Source of the DNA: Bacteroidales bacterium UBA5507
GTDB lineage: Bacteria > Bacteroidota > Bacteroidia > Bacteroidales > Lentimicrobiaceae
Assembly: GCA_002426195.1 (NCBI GenBank)
Contig: DIOT01000014.1
Location: forward strand, 1-19,323
Direction: 5' to 3'
Length of the DNA: 19,323 nt
The notes beneath the pieces were generated by a model that did not search any database, was not told the DNA's origin, and saw only the letters and a program-made list of their open reading frames with translations. Shown here one piece after another: positions 1 to 6,660 of the stretch. Each line of letters begins with the position of its first letter. Positions within the stretch are counted from its first letter, which is position 1. A program made the position numbers and the translations under genes.

Positions 1-57
1 TTAGTAAAGTTGATAACAACTGAGGGAGTAGTAACAAGAAAGGTAGTGGTTAGATAG
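1..57 (+). CDS. C-terminal tail of an upstream gene (partial), probably a T9SS sorting domain
   Basis: Frame 1 is open from the window edge to a TAG at 55-57 and reads LVKLITTEGVVTRKVVVR. Alternating hydrophobic residues followed by a basic, valine-rich end are typical of the last beta strands of type A T9SS C-terminal sorting domains of Bacteroidota, where the motif often ends in KxVVx. Only 18 residues are visible, so the parent protein cannot be named. If correct, the protein is exported through the outer membrane by T9SS. The alternative is a chance open frame at the edge. Confidence 0.45.
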   Translation, partial: LVKLITTEGVVTRKVVVR

Positions 58-85
58 GAAATCAAAGCTACAACGGACTACTAGC

Positions 86-287
86 CAGCTGTTATATCGC
101 ATCCTAGAGGAGATCTGGTCCCCCCTACTTTTATTTATTCCTATACTAAGCTTTATATAATATAAACACGGGATAAATTATTTTACTAAATTGCATGACC
201 TTAATGATGGAATTTAGTGGGCACTTCCATACATATTTTTTCAGAGTAGCATGTATTGTATGGGAATGTCATACTTATTTACGAGTT
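86..287 (+). repeat. ~200-bp intergenic repeat, copy 1
   Basis: This stretch aligns along nearly its whole length with 1865-2060 (shared blocks include CGCATCC.AGAGGAG, TACTTTTATTTATTCCTATA, GGATAAATTATTTTAC, TAAATTGCATGACC and CTTCCATACATATTTT). Both copies stop matching just after ACGAGTT and are followed by different cargo. The central part recurs inverted at 18073-18121. It contains an inverted pair CCATACA / TGTATGG near 226-262. No ORF is seen inside. It could carry a promoter for downstream cargo or be a recombination target. Confidence 0.8.
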
Positions 288-312
288 GTGCCACATTTAA
301 AACAGACAAAAT

Positions 313-897
313 ATGACAGAAACCGTTGAGATTTCAAGTGAGAGTATAAAGTCTCTTGCTGACTTAATAAATCAACTTGGACTAAAGGATTGGTTGAGTT
401 TAGTCGCATTATTTTTTAGTGCTATTGTAGCTGTTCTTATTGGACAATTTCTTCAAGACAGGAAAGAAAAACGAAATAGAGAATACCAAAATAAGTTCTC
501 CATATTCTCGACAATTTTAGGACTTAGGCATTCCAGAGCGGGAAACGAGAACTTTGTGATTGCAATAAATCAAATTCCGATTGTCTTTCATAAAAACGAA
601 AAAGTATTAAAAAAGCTCGACAGATTCATTAAAACTCATGTTGACCCGATTTCGCCAACTGAAAAAGTAATTGAGAATCTAAACTCCGACCTAAATGACC
701 TCGTTCTTGAAGTTGCAAAAGACTTGGGTTACTCGAACATTGACAATAATGTGATGAAATCATTCTACTATCCCGCTTGGTCATTTTATCGTCACCAATC
801 TGACTTGATTTATAATGAACTTTATTCACTTGAGAAATTTCACGATTTGGAAGCCGCGAGACAGAAGAATAAGAAATCCAACGACCCAAAAGATTAA
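313..897 (+). CDS. Small membrane-anchored protein, DUF6680-like
   Basis: The 194-residue product has one predicted transmembrane segment at residues 27-47 (WLSLVALFFSAIVAVLIGQFL), a basic stop-transfer stretch (DRKEKRNREYQNK) and a mostly alpha-helical cytoplasmic remainder with conserved-looking elements (LGLRH, AINQIPIVF, WSFYRHQSDLIYNEL). The architecture resembles the DUF6680 group of uncharacterised proteins, but I recall that only from the N-terminal pattern. It is the only gene between the end of repeat copy 1 and an attC-like site at 970-1099, so it looks like a single-gene cassette. Start ATG at 313 is preceded by no Shine-Dalgarno, as usual in Bacteroidota. Function is unknown. Confidence 0.75.
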   Translation: MTETVEISSESIKSLADLINQLGLKDWLSLVALFFSAIVAVLIGQFLQDRKEKRNREYQNKFSIFSTILGLRHSRAGNENFVIAINQIPIVFHKNEKVLKKLDRFIKTHVDPISPTEKVIENLNSDLNDLVLEVAKDLGYSNIDNNVMKSFYYPAWSFYRHQSDLIYNELYSLEKFHDLEAARQKNKKSNDPKD

Positions 898-969
898 TAA
901 GATTATTCATATTTTGACTATTAAAAAGAGCGTATTCAATAAAATAGGTTAAGGACAAAAAGCACCAGT

Positions 970-1099
970 AGCCAACACGCGGTATAGCCAATAAGGGTTT
1001 CAGTGGTATGCGAAGGGTTGTAGCCCGCCTCAACTTCTTGTTTAAGTTGATAGGAAATCGCCCGCAATCCCTTACTGGCCATACCGCCAAACGTTGCGC
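970..1099 (+). other. attC-like folded recombination site
   Basis: An imperfect inverted repeat (arm GCGGTATAGCCAATAAGGG at 979-997, partner at 1069-1087, 17 of 19 pairs) encloses a second, smaller hairpin (TCAACTT / AAGTTGA, about 1030-1050). Outside the arms lie AGCCAAC (970-976) and GTTGCGC (1093-1099), near matches to the R'' (RYYYAAC) and R' (GTTRRRY) boxes of integron attC sites. Total length is about 130 bp, within the attC range. It lies immediately 3' of the 313-897 gene, the position expected in a gene cassette. No integron integrase gene is in the window, so this is an inference from structure. Confidence 0.55.
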
Positions 1100-1166
1100 A
1101 ACCATAATATGAATTGAATTAATTACGGATATAGACAGTAGGAAAATGGCACACATCTTAAAGATT

Positions 1167-1874
1167 TATAGTGCTCGTAATTGAAAACACACATACATGA
1201 GTACAGAATACAATTTCCCGACACTGTACTTTAAGATGTTTTACAAACCGAAAAGCACTTTTGAAGCCGTGTTTGAAAGCGGAAAATCGCTTAAGTTTGG
1301 CTTCTTAGCCATTTTAATACCGATAATTGGATACACATTGTTCTATATAATGGCTCTTTATGCCGGCGGTTCCCCATCAACATTCAAACCCTGGTTAACA
1401 ATCCCCATAGAAGAATATTTCAAATATGATATAGTTTTAACCACCCCCGGTTATTATCTGGCATGGATTGGTGCTGCAAGTACCATATACTTATTATCCA
1501 GGTTGATGAAAGGCAAAAGCAGCTTCGACAATATGCTGGCAATTGTAGGTTTTGGCGTGGGTGTTGCCACATGGAGTTCATTGCTGCATGACCTGACTGA
1601 TGCGTTTTTAAGTGTAATCGGAGTCATCGATATGAAAGAATATGAGAGACTGCTGAACGAACCAACCTTTTGGCGTGGTCTGCTCTGGACACTGTATGTT
1701 ATCTACTTTTTCTGGTTTCTGTCATTGTTTACCATTGGAATCAAAAAAGCACAAGGATTCAGCCTGTCAAAATCCATCCTGATTGCACTGATAGGACTTT
1801 TTAGTTTTCAGTTGATCCTCTTAATCTTTATCAGATGAGTAAATGAGTATAATGGCACAACAATCAGCAGTTAT
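1167..1874 (+). repeat. ~700-bp direct repeat (YIP1 unit), copy 1
   Basis: The sequence from TA.AGTGCTCGTAATTG to AATCAGCAGTTA is nearly identical to 16465-17161. Mismatches are scattered substitutions plus a 9-bp deletion. The two copies are in the same orientation and about 15.3 kb apart, bracketing most of the accessory cargo, so homologous recombination between them would excise it as a circle. Confidence 0.85.
1197..1838 (+). CDS. YIP1-family multi-pass membrane protein, copy 1
   Basis: The 213-residue product begins with a short cytoplasmic segment (FKMFYKPKSTFEAVFES), a YIP1 hallmark in which the protein name-giving fold starts with a 'xxP...TF' helix. About five hydrophobic segments follow (roughly residues 37-57, 84-102, 112-142, 160-182, 190-212). 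YIP1 proteins (PF04893) are polytopic membrane proteins of unclear bacterial role. A near-identical paralogue lies at 16495-17127: about nine substitutions plus a three-residue deletion (FSF) near the C-terminus of the second copy. The nucleotide match includes the leader TAGTGCTCGTAATTGAAAA before the start, so it is a recent duplication of gene plus promoter region. It separates the 313-897 cassette from repeat copy 2. Confidence 0.8.
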   Translation: MSTEYNFPTLYFKMFYKPKSTFEAVFESGKSLKFGFLAILIPIIGYTLFYIMALYAGGSPSTFKPWLTIPIEEYFKYDIVLTTPGYYLAWIGAASTIYLLSRLMKGKSSFDNMLAIVGFGVGVATWSSLLHDLTDAFLSVIGVIDMKEYERLLNEPTFWRGLLWTLYVIYFFWFLSLFTIGIKKAQGFSLSKSILIALIGLFSFQLILLIFIR

Positions 1875-2060
1875 GTCGCATCCCAGAGGAGAATTTGGCC
1901 CCACCTACTTTTATTTATTCCTATACTAAATTTAATATAAACAAGGGATAAATTATTTTACTAAATTGCATGACCTAATGCTGGAAATTTAGTGGGTGCT
2001 TCCATACATATTTTCATAGAGTAGCAGGTATTTTATGGATGGCGTACTTATTGACGAGTT
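1865..2060 (+). repeat. ~200-bp intergenic repeat, copy 2
   Basis: Second copy of the element at 86-287. It starts at the end of the YIP1 unit and ends with GACGAGTT at 2053-2060. After this point the sequence is unrelated to what follows copy 1 and leads to the DNA-modification operon. The 1839-2160 gap contains this repeat plus a purine-rich stretch (about 2073-2095) and no gene. Confidence 0.8.
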
Positions 2061-2133
2061 ACCCACAAGGCTGAAAAAAGAGAAAAAAAGAAAATGTTTG
2101 CCAAGATAAAAATAGAACGCGAAAGCACATTGC

Positions 2134-2155
2134 ACACATTTGCAAATCGCACAAG
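2134..2155 (+). repeat. Left flanking direct repeat of the modification operon
   Basis: ACACATTTGCAAATC followed by GCACAAG at 2134-2155 matches GCACATTTGTAATTC followed by GCACAAG at 6167-6188 at 19 of 22 positions, same orientation. One copy lies just upstream of the first gene and one just downstream of the last gene of the operon. Confidence 0.6.
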
Positions 2156-2160
2156 CTAAA

Positions 2161-3162
2161 ATGATAAAACCTAAAGAAGAAATATTCCAATACTACTTTT
2201 ACTTTATCCAGGAAAGAATGAAAATTTTCTGGAACAAGTATAATAATATTCAACCATGGACTACTGATGAGATATTGAGTGTTCATAAGTTTACGAATGT
2301 TTATCGTGCTATGGACAGAGTGAGCCAATATCTAATCAGGAATGTCATATATGACAAAAATTCCTTCTCAGATGAAGATATATTATTAAGGATAATTGTC
2401 TTTAAGATTTTCAACAAACCTGACACATGGGAATATATTGAGAATAGAGTTGGAGTCATTACCGTTAAAAACTTTGATTTATATCGGATTAATCAAGCAT
2501 TATTAGAATTAAAACACGTTCAACCGATATTCAATAATGCTTATATGATGACAGGAACTCATTCTTTATATAATCATCTAAAATACAAACATGAGAAATG
2601 GTTAGAGATGGTCAAGAATGAATTAATTGGAAAATCTATTCTTAAAAAAATTTTAGATTCAAATTCATTATCAGAGGTTTATGAGCTTCTTAGGGACTGT
2701 TCTTTTATCGGTGATTTTTTAGCCTACCAATATGCAATTGACATGAATTATTCCTCTGTTATTGACTTTAGTGAAAATTCTTTTGTCAAGGCAGGCATTG
2801 GCGCAATTCGAGGAATAAAGAAATGTTTTGAGCCTTTATCTAAGAAATACAGCTTTGAAGATGCGATAAAATACACACAAAACAATTTTGAGAAATACCA
2901 AAATAAATTTGAATATACTGATTTTAGACCTCTTTTTGGAAGGGTGCCAACATTAATAGATTTACAAAATTGTTTTTGTGAGACCGATAAATACTTACGT
3001 GCCAAAATCCCGGAACTTCAAGTTGATAATAAACGCATTAAGCAAAAATATAAAGAGAGCCCAAAACCTCTTGAACTCTTCTTCCCTCCCAAATGGAATA
3101 TTAACTTAAACATTTTGACACCATGTTTACAGCCGAGTACACAGGAATCAACTCTTTTTTAG
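2161..3162 (+). CDS. HMUDK-helical / alpha-glutamyl-putrescinyl thymine pyrophosphorylase-like protein (clade 3 type)
   Basis: The 333-residue, all-helical product carries the pattern FTNVYRAMDRVSQYLIRNVIY (about residues 43-63), followed by DEDILLRIIVFKIFNKPDTWE and DFLAYQYAIDMNYS. I associate this with the 5-hmdU DNA kinase helical domain and the predicted alpha-glutamyl/putrescinyl-thymine pyrophosphorylase family (related to HhH DNA glycosylases; prediction by Iyer and colleagues, 2013). Such proteins are thought to act on 5-hydroxymethyluracil in DNA during synthesis of hypermodified thymines. I start at ATG 2161; an in-frame TTG at 2140 lies inside the flanking repeat. Its 3' end overlaps the thymidylate-synthase-like gene by 40 bp, implying co-expression. 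The biochemical assignment is family-level. Confidence 0.75.
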   Translation: MIKPKEEIFQYYFYFIQERMKIFWNKYNNIQPWTTDEILSVHKFTNVYRAMDRVSQYLIRNVIYDKNSFSDEDILLRIIVFKIFNKPDTWEYIENRVGVITVKNFDLYRINQALLELKHVQPIFNNAYMMTGTHSLYNHLKYKHEKWLEMVKNELIGKSILKKILDSNSLSEVYELLRDCSFIGDFLAYQYAIDMNYSSVIDFSENSFVKAGIGAIRGIKKCFEPLSKKYSFEDAIKYTQNNFEKYQNKFEYTDFRPLFGRVPTLIDLQNCFCETDKYLRAKIPELQVDNKRIKQKYKESPKPLELFFPPKWNINLNILTPCLQPSTQESTLF

Positions 3163-4154
3163 TTGGTGCTTCGACTCTGCTTATAAAAGAGGGAGTCAAA
3201 AGAAAAACAAGAGGTAAGCTTTGCATTGAATTACCGGAACCTTTCATGTTCAAAATTACTAATCCAACAGCAAGATTGGTTACAATAACTGAAAGAAGAT
3301 GGAATCCTATTTTACCTTTTGCTGAGTCTTTGTGGTTAGCTACTGGCAAAAATGACTTAGAATTTATTAGTCATTATTTGAAAAACATGAAGAACTTCTC
3401 CGATGATGGTGAGTTTCTGCGTGGTGGGTATGGCCCAAGATTAAGAAAATTCAATGGTATAAATGATGATTATAAAATCAGGAATCCTTATAATAGAGAT
3501 ATTGCAAAATTAAATAAATCAGAAGTAGACCAATATAGTTTCATTTGTAAAAGTTTTGAAAAAGATAAGTTTACAAGACAAGCAATTATCAACATTGGAG
3601 ACCCGCCTAAAGATTGTTTTGACAAAGAAGGTAATTTAAAAATAACTAGGGATTTTCCTTGTACTAGGCTTCTGCATTTTCAAAAACAGCCAAAAGAAAA
3701 CAAACTAAATTTAACTGTTTACATGAGGTCAAATGACCTTTTATGGGGAGCAAGTGCAGTTAATATTTTCAATTTCACTTTCATGCTTGAATACTTCTCG
3801 CAAATATTAGGGTTAGAAATTGGAAATTATTATCACATAGCAAATAATTTCCATTATTATGAAGAATTTGAAAATATGGTTCAATCCATTTCTCAAGTTA
3901 AAAATGTAACAGACTTTCAATTTGAGTACTCAAAATCATTTCACAATTTATCAGAGTTAGACGAGAAAATAAAGCTGCTTGAAAGTGAAGAGGATAAACT
4001 AAGACAAGGCATTTATACGGATTTAATTGATTTTGAAGATGACTTTATTAATGATTGGTATAAAACATTTTATGCCTTCAACACACATAAAGAAGTAACT
4101 TTTTCAAATCCAATATTGAATCAATTATTTTTAAAATATATGCCTAATGAATGA
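3123..4154 (+). CDS. Thymidylate-synthase-family enzyme (predicted deoxyuridylate hydroxymethylase)
   Basis: The 343-residue product has recognisable thymidylate synthase landmarks: TERRWNPILPFAESLWLATGKNDLEF is split across residues 54-81 (substrate/folate region); catalytic Cys180 lies in DFPCTRLLHFQ; R202-S203-x-D205 followed by VNI (Asn214) fits the dUMP-binding RSxDxxLGxPFN motif with one extra residue; H244 and Y246 match the His-x-Tyr pair. Asn in the base-recognition position favours a uracil over a cytosine nucleotide, although the one-residue shift leaves this unsure. Beside an HMUDK-like gene and two Nmad genes, the likely reaction is dUMP plus methylene-tetrahydrofolate to 5-hydroxymethyl-dUMP rather than housekeeping dTMP synthesis. 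The C-terminal ~90 residues (coiled, acidic) are not typical of ThyA. Confidence 0.82.
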   Translation: MFTAEYTGINSFLVGASTLLIKEGVKRKTRGKLCIELPEPFMFKITNPTARLVTITERRWNPILPFAESLWLATGKNDLEFISHYLKNMKNFSDDGEFLRGGYGPRLRKFNGINDDYKIRNPYNRDIAKLNKSEVDQYSFICKSFEKDKFTRQAIINIGDPPKDCFDKEGNLKITRDFPCTRLLHFQKQPKENKLNLTVYMRSNDLLWGASAVNIFNFTFMLEYFSQILGLEIGNYYHIANNFHYYEEFENMVQSISQVKNVTDFQFEYSKSFHNLSELDEKIKLLESEEDKLRQGIYTDLIDFEDDFINDWYKTFYAFNTHKEVTFSNPILNQLFLKYMPNE

Positions 4155-4425
4155 AGAAAGTATTAAAAAAATCACAGATGATGTAACAGCAATTTTATTA
4201 AAGAAAAATGCTGATTACGGCGGTGCAAGTTTTGATCTAGGACTGAACGGTAACATGGTTCATCTTTGGGATAAAGTAAAACGATATAAAAGTCTAATTG
4301 GCTGTGACAAAAAAGAACCAAACTTTGAAAGTATAGAAGATACTTTAAAAGATATTATTGGTTATGCAATAATAGGTTTACACATTTTAGATGATGAAAC
4401 AATAAAAGACAAAATCTATGGATAA
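4147..4425 (+). CDS. Nmad1 / DUF1599 protein (MazG-like nucleotide pyrophosphohydrolase fold)
   Basis: The 92-residue product matches the compact Nmad1 (nucleotide modification associated domain 1, PF07659) pattern: KNADYGGASFDLGLNGNMVH, then LWDKVKRYKSLI, then a final helix EDTLKDIIGYAIIGLHIL. The family is linked to all-alpha NTP pyrophosphatases and predicted to handle modified nucleotides. Its ATG overlaps the TS-like stop by 8 bp and its stop overlaps the TIR start by 8 bp, classic translational coupling. A likely role is to hydrolyse or channel a modified (d)NTP. Substrate is inferred from context only. Confidence 0.78.
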   Translation: MNEESIKKITDDVTAILLKKNADYGGASFDLGLNGNMVHLWDKVKRYKSLIGCDKKEPNFESIEDTLKDIIGYAIIGLHILDDETIKDKIYG

Positions 4426-4900
4426 GTCACATAATATCTTTATAAGCCATTATGGAAAAGATGACAAACATGTACAAGCCCTAAAAGCGAGGCTAAATGG
4501 TAAGGGTTATAATATTCGAAATTTTTCCGTTGATAGCACTAACCATAAAGATGGTAGAATACCATCAAAACCTGTAATTGAACGTCTGCTTCGAATGAGG
4601 ATTAACTGGTCAAGTACATTTATTTGCTTAGTAGGCCCCAAAACTCACACAAGAGCATGGGTTAATTACGAGATTCAAAAAGCAGTAGAACAAGGTAAAA
4701 GGATAATTGGAGTTTATACACATGGCAGTAAAGAAACAGCGGAATTACCAAAGAACTTGGAAAAAGTGGCATCAAATCTTATTGGTTGGAATTCAATCGA
4801 TAAGATAGGAGAAATCATTTCCGGTAAAAACTATCCAATCGAGAATGCAGACGGTAATGTCGTAAGAGACTCATTTGATAGGCCAATAATAAGATGTTAG
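4418..4900 (+). CDS. ThsB-type TIR-domain protein (DUF1863 / MTH538 family)
   Basis: The 160-residue product begins with the TIR strand NIFISHYGKDD (residues 6-16). Later it has SSTFICLVGPKTHTRAWVNY (65-84) followed by Glu85 and KGKRIIG-type sequence, the core of the Thoeris ThsB-like TIR group (PF08937). Glu85 in WVNYE is the predicted catalytic glutamate for NAD+ processing. Family members make a cyclic or conjugated ADP-ribose signal that activates a partner effector. Here the partner is not an adjacent ThsA; candidates are the membrane protein two genes downstream or the modification enzymes. The C-terminal tail (about 138-160) is beyond the usual TIR core. It overlaps Nmad1 by 8 bp and Nmad2 starts 4 bp after it, so it is an integral member of the operon. 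Confidence 0.82.
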   Translation: MDKSHNIFISHYGKDDKHVQALKARLNGKGYNIRNFSVDSTNHKDGRIPSKPVIERLLRMRINWSSTFICLVGPKTHTRAWVNYEIQKAVEQGKRIIGVYTHGSKETAELPKNLEKVASNLIGWNSIDKIGEIISGKNYPIENADGNVVRDSFDRPIIRC

Positions 4901-4904
4901 CACC

Positions 4905-5528
4905 ATGAAAATCTATTCTTACATGATTGACCATGATTTTGGGTTGGCTCCAAATCCATTTGGACAATATTGTACGATTGCTGTCTGTAAACCCAATATT
5001 AGAAAAAGTAAAAATCTAAAGATTGGTGATTGGATTATTGGAACCGGTTCAAAATCACTTGAAAAATCTTCAGGCATTAAGTCCGTTTCAAAACTTATCT
5101 ATGCAATGAAGGTAACTGAAATTATTAAATTAAATGAGTATTTTATAGACCCAAGATTTGAATACAAAAAACCAAATATGAATGGAACCTTGATGACCTT
5201 ATTTGGTGATAATTTCTATTTCCTTGATGAATCAGATAACTGGGCACAACTTGATTGTGCGCATAGAAATAAAGACGGGATTTATAATGAAGAACATGTA
5301 AGAAAAGATATTGGGGGTGAGAATGCTTTGATTTCAGACTTGTTCTATTATTTTGGTCAAAATGCACCTCAAATACCTGATTACTTAAAAAGTGTATGCC
5401 ATACTACGCAAGGCGTTAAGATTGTGAGACCTGAAGAATTGGCAAACCAATTTATTGAATGGTTGCAATCCAATTTTCAAACAGGCTTGCAAGGACTACC
5501 AATTAGCTGGACTAAATATGAAAAATAA
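4905..5528 (+). CDS. Nmad2-family putative nucleotide-modification protein
   Basis: The 207-residue product carries a distinctive N-terminus: YSYMIDHDFGLAPNPF, QYCTIAVCKPNIRKS, then KIGDWIIGTGSK and LIYAMKVTEI, with RFEYKKP further on. I recognise this as the Nmad2 (nucleotide modification associated domain 2) family, predicted by genomic association with DNA hypermodification operons to be an enzyme or binding module acting on modified bases or nucleotides. Chemistry is not established. It lies 4 bp after the TIR gene and overlaps the membrane-protein gene by 11 bp. Presence of both Nmad1 and Nmad2 strengthens the modification reading of the operon. Confidence 0.75.
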   Translation: MKIYSYMIDHDFGLAPNPFGQYCTIAVCKPNIRKSKNLKIGDWIIGTGSKSLEKSSGIKSVSKLIYAMKVTEIIKLNEYFIDPRFEYKKPNMNGTLMTLFGDNFYFLDESDNWAQLDCAHRNKDGIYNEEHVRKDIGGENALISDLFYYFGQNAPQIPDYLKSVCHTTQGVKIVRPEELANQFIEWLQSNFQTGLQGLPISWTKYEK

Positions 5529-6150
5529 AAACGATATGGATTTGTTTAAACTTTATTTTGACGAAAATTTCAATCTTATTGTGCAAATCTCAATATGGCT
5601 TGTTGTTTTTGTGATTGTCATATCACTAGTTTATTTTATAGTAATAAAAAAAATATACAGGTATAACCTAGTGAAACTTGATATTAAGCTGGGCAATGTT
5701 GGGTCTGCAGAATTCAGACCGAATAAAACAGATTTACAAATAGCCCACAAAATTTGGACTGAACTAATAACGAGAAAAGCTGCAATACCAATTGATAAAG
5801 AAAATGACATAATTGAAGAAATATATGATTCATGGTATGCACTTTTTCAAAAAGTTCGAGAATTCATTAGCGAAATTCCAGCAGAGTTGATTCGTAAAAA
5901 TAAAAGTACAAAAGAGATTGTCAGAATAGCAACTCAAACGCTAAATGAAGGATTACGACCTCACCTTACAATGTGGCAAGCTCGTTTTAGAACATGGAGT
6001 AGTTCAAAAAAAGATAAAATGATGGATATGACCCCACAAGAGTTTCAGAAAGATTATCCTCAATATAAAGACCTAATTGATGATTTAATGAATGTTAACG
6101 CGCAGTTAATGCAATACGCACAGGAATTGAAAAAAATAATAGACAAATAG
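5518..6150 (+). CDS. Single-pass membrane protein, last gene of the modification operon
   Basis: The 210-residue product starts at ATG 5518, overlapping the Nmad2 stop; an upstream in-frame ATG at 5455 lies deep in Nmad2. One strong transmembrane segment at residues 20-43 (IVQISIWLVVFVIVISLVYF) is followed by a basic loop and a soluble helical domain with conserved-looking motifs: KTDLQIAHKIWTELITRKA, DIIEEIYDSWYALF, NEGLRPHLTMWQARFRTW and a C-terminal coiled region. I recognise the Trp/Arg-rich 'LRPHLTxWQARFRxW' pattern from unannotated proteins beside defence genes, but know no function. Its position after a ThsB-type TIR suggests a membrane effector, or a sensor whose cytoplasmic domain receives the TIR signal. 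Confidence 0.75.
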   Translation: MKNKNDMDLFKLYFDENFNLIVQISIWLVVFVIVISLVYFIVIKKIYRYNLVKLDIKLGNVGSAEFRPNKTDLQIAHKIWTELITRKAAIPIDKENDIIEEIYDSWYALFQKVREFISEIPAELIRKNKSTKEIVRIATQTLNEGLRPHLTMWQARFRTWSSSKKDKMMDMTPQEFQKDYPQYKDLIDDLMNVNAQLMQYAQELKKIIDK

Positions 6151-6166
6151 GTCCTCGCTATTGTAA

Positions 6167-6188
6167 GCACATTTGTAATTCGCACAAG
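6167..6188 (+). repeat. Right flanking direct repeat of the modification operon
   Basis: GCACATTTGTAATTC followed by GCACAAG matches 2134-2155 at 19 of 22 positions. It lies 16 bp after the last stop codon of the operon and before the truncated DUF3795 gene. Confidence 0.6.
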
Positions 6189-6230
6189 ATTTCGTATATT
6201 GACTTCATGAAATCCAACTGTTGATTAATT

Positions 6231-6452
6231 ATGATAGACATCGCACAACGTTATTTTGGACAAATTGCACCATGCGGAATGAATTGTGGTTTATGCATTG
6301 GTTACTTGAGGGAGAGGAAGCCATGTGGTGGCTGCGTTAAGTTTGATGATAAAAATATGCCGCAGGGTTGCCGAAATTGCATTATCGTTAATTTTGATTT
6401 GTTGGCTCAAACTGAATCGGGATTTTGCTTTTATTGCAAGAAGTATTCTTGA
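6231..6452 (+). pseudogene. 3'-truncated DUF3795 gene (copy 1 of 4)
   Basis: The 73-residue reading is collinear with residues 1-74 of the intact DUF3795 protein at 11697-12128 (IAPCGMNCGLCIGYLRERKP, CRNCIIVNFDLLAQTESGFC). Homology stops around 6448, where a TGA follows KKYS. The second half, including the C-terminal C..C..C..C cluster, is missing, and the residue equivalent to Cys55 is Phe. DUF3795 proteins are small cysteine-rich, probably metal-binding proteins of unknown role. The following ~130 bp show no relation to the intact copy. A truncated but translated protein cannot be excluded. Confidence 0.7.
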
Positions 6453-6660
6453 AGAAGTTTATAACGAGCATTATCCCGTCTGCCCGAATGTTACAGGCTT
6501 GAAGTTAAACCGAATCCCGCAAGTCGGTGGGCGGTTTTTGATTTTATTCTACCGGAAAATGATTTATAAATTGTATGAGGAATAATGAGCACCAACTGGT
6601 GGGTTAAAAATTTGGTTGACACATCACTATAATTTTGGAAAACACTTAATTTTATAAATC

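Noticed and set aside
629..1156. Minus-strand open frame of 175 codons
   Set aside because: It runs antisense through the 313-897 gene and the attC-like site, and its product has no domain pattern or sensible composition.
2140..2160. TTG start extending the first modification gene by 7 codons
   Set aside because: Falls inside the flanking direct repeat; ATG 2161 gives a natural N-terminus.
6325..6585. 86-codon plus-strand open frame
   Set aside because: Out-of-frame shadow of the truncated DUF3795 gene that extends into sequence with no protein pattern.
6611..6637. Promoter-like TTTG ... TAATTTTG before the frameshifted secreted gene
   Set aside because: The spacer is only 15 bp, shorter than the usual 19-21, so I did not annotate it.
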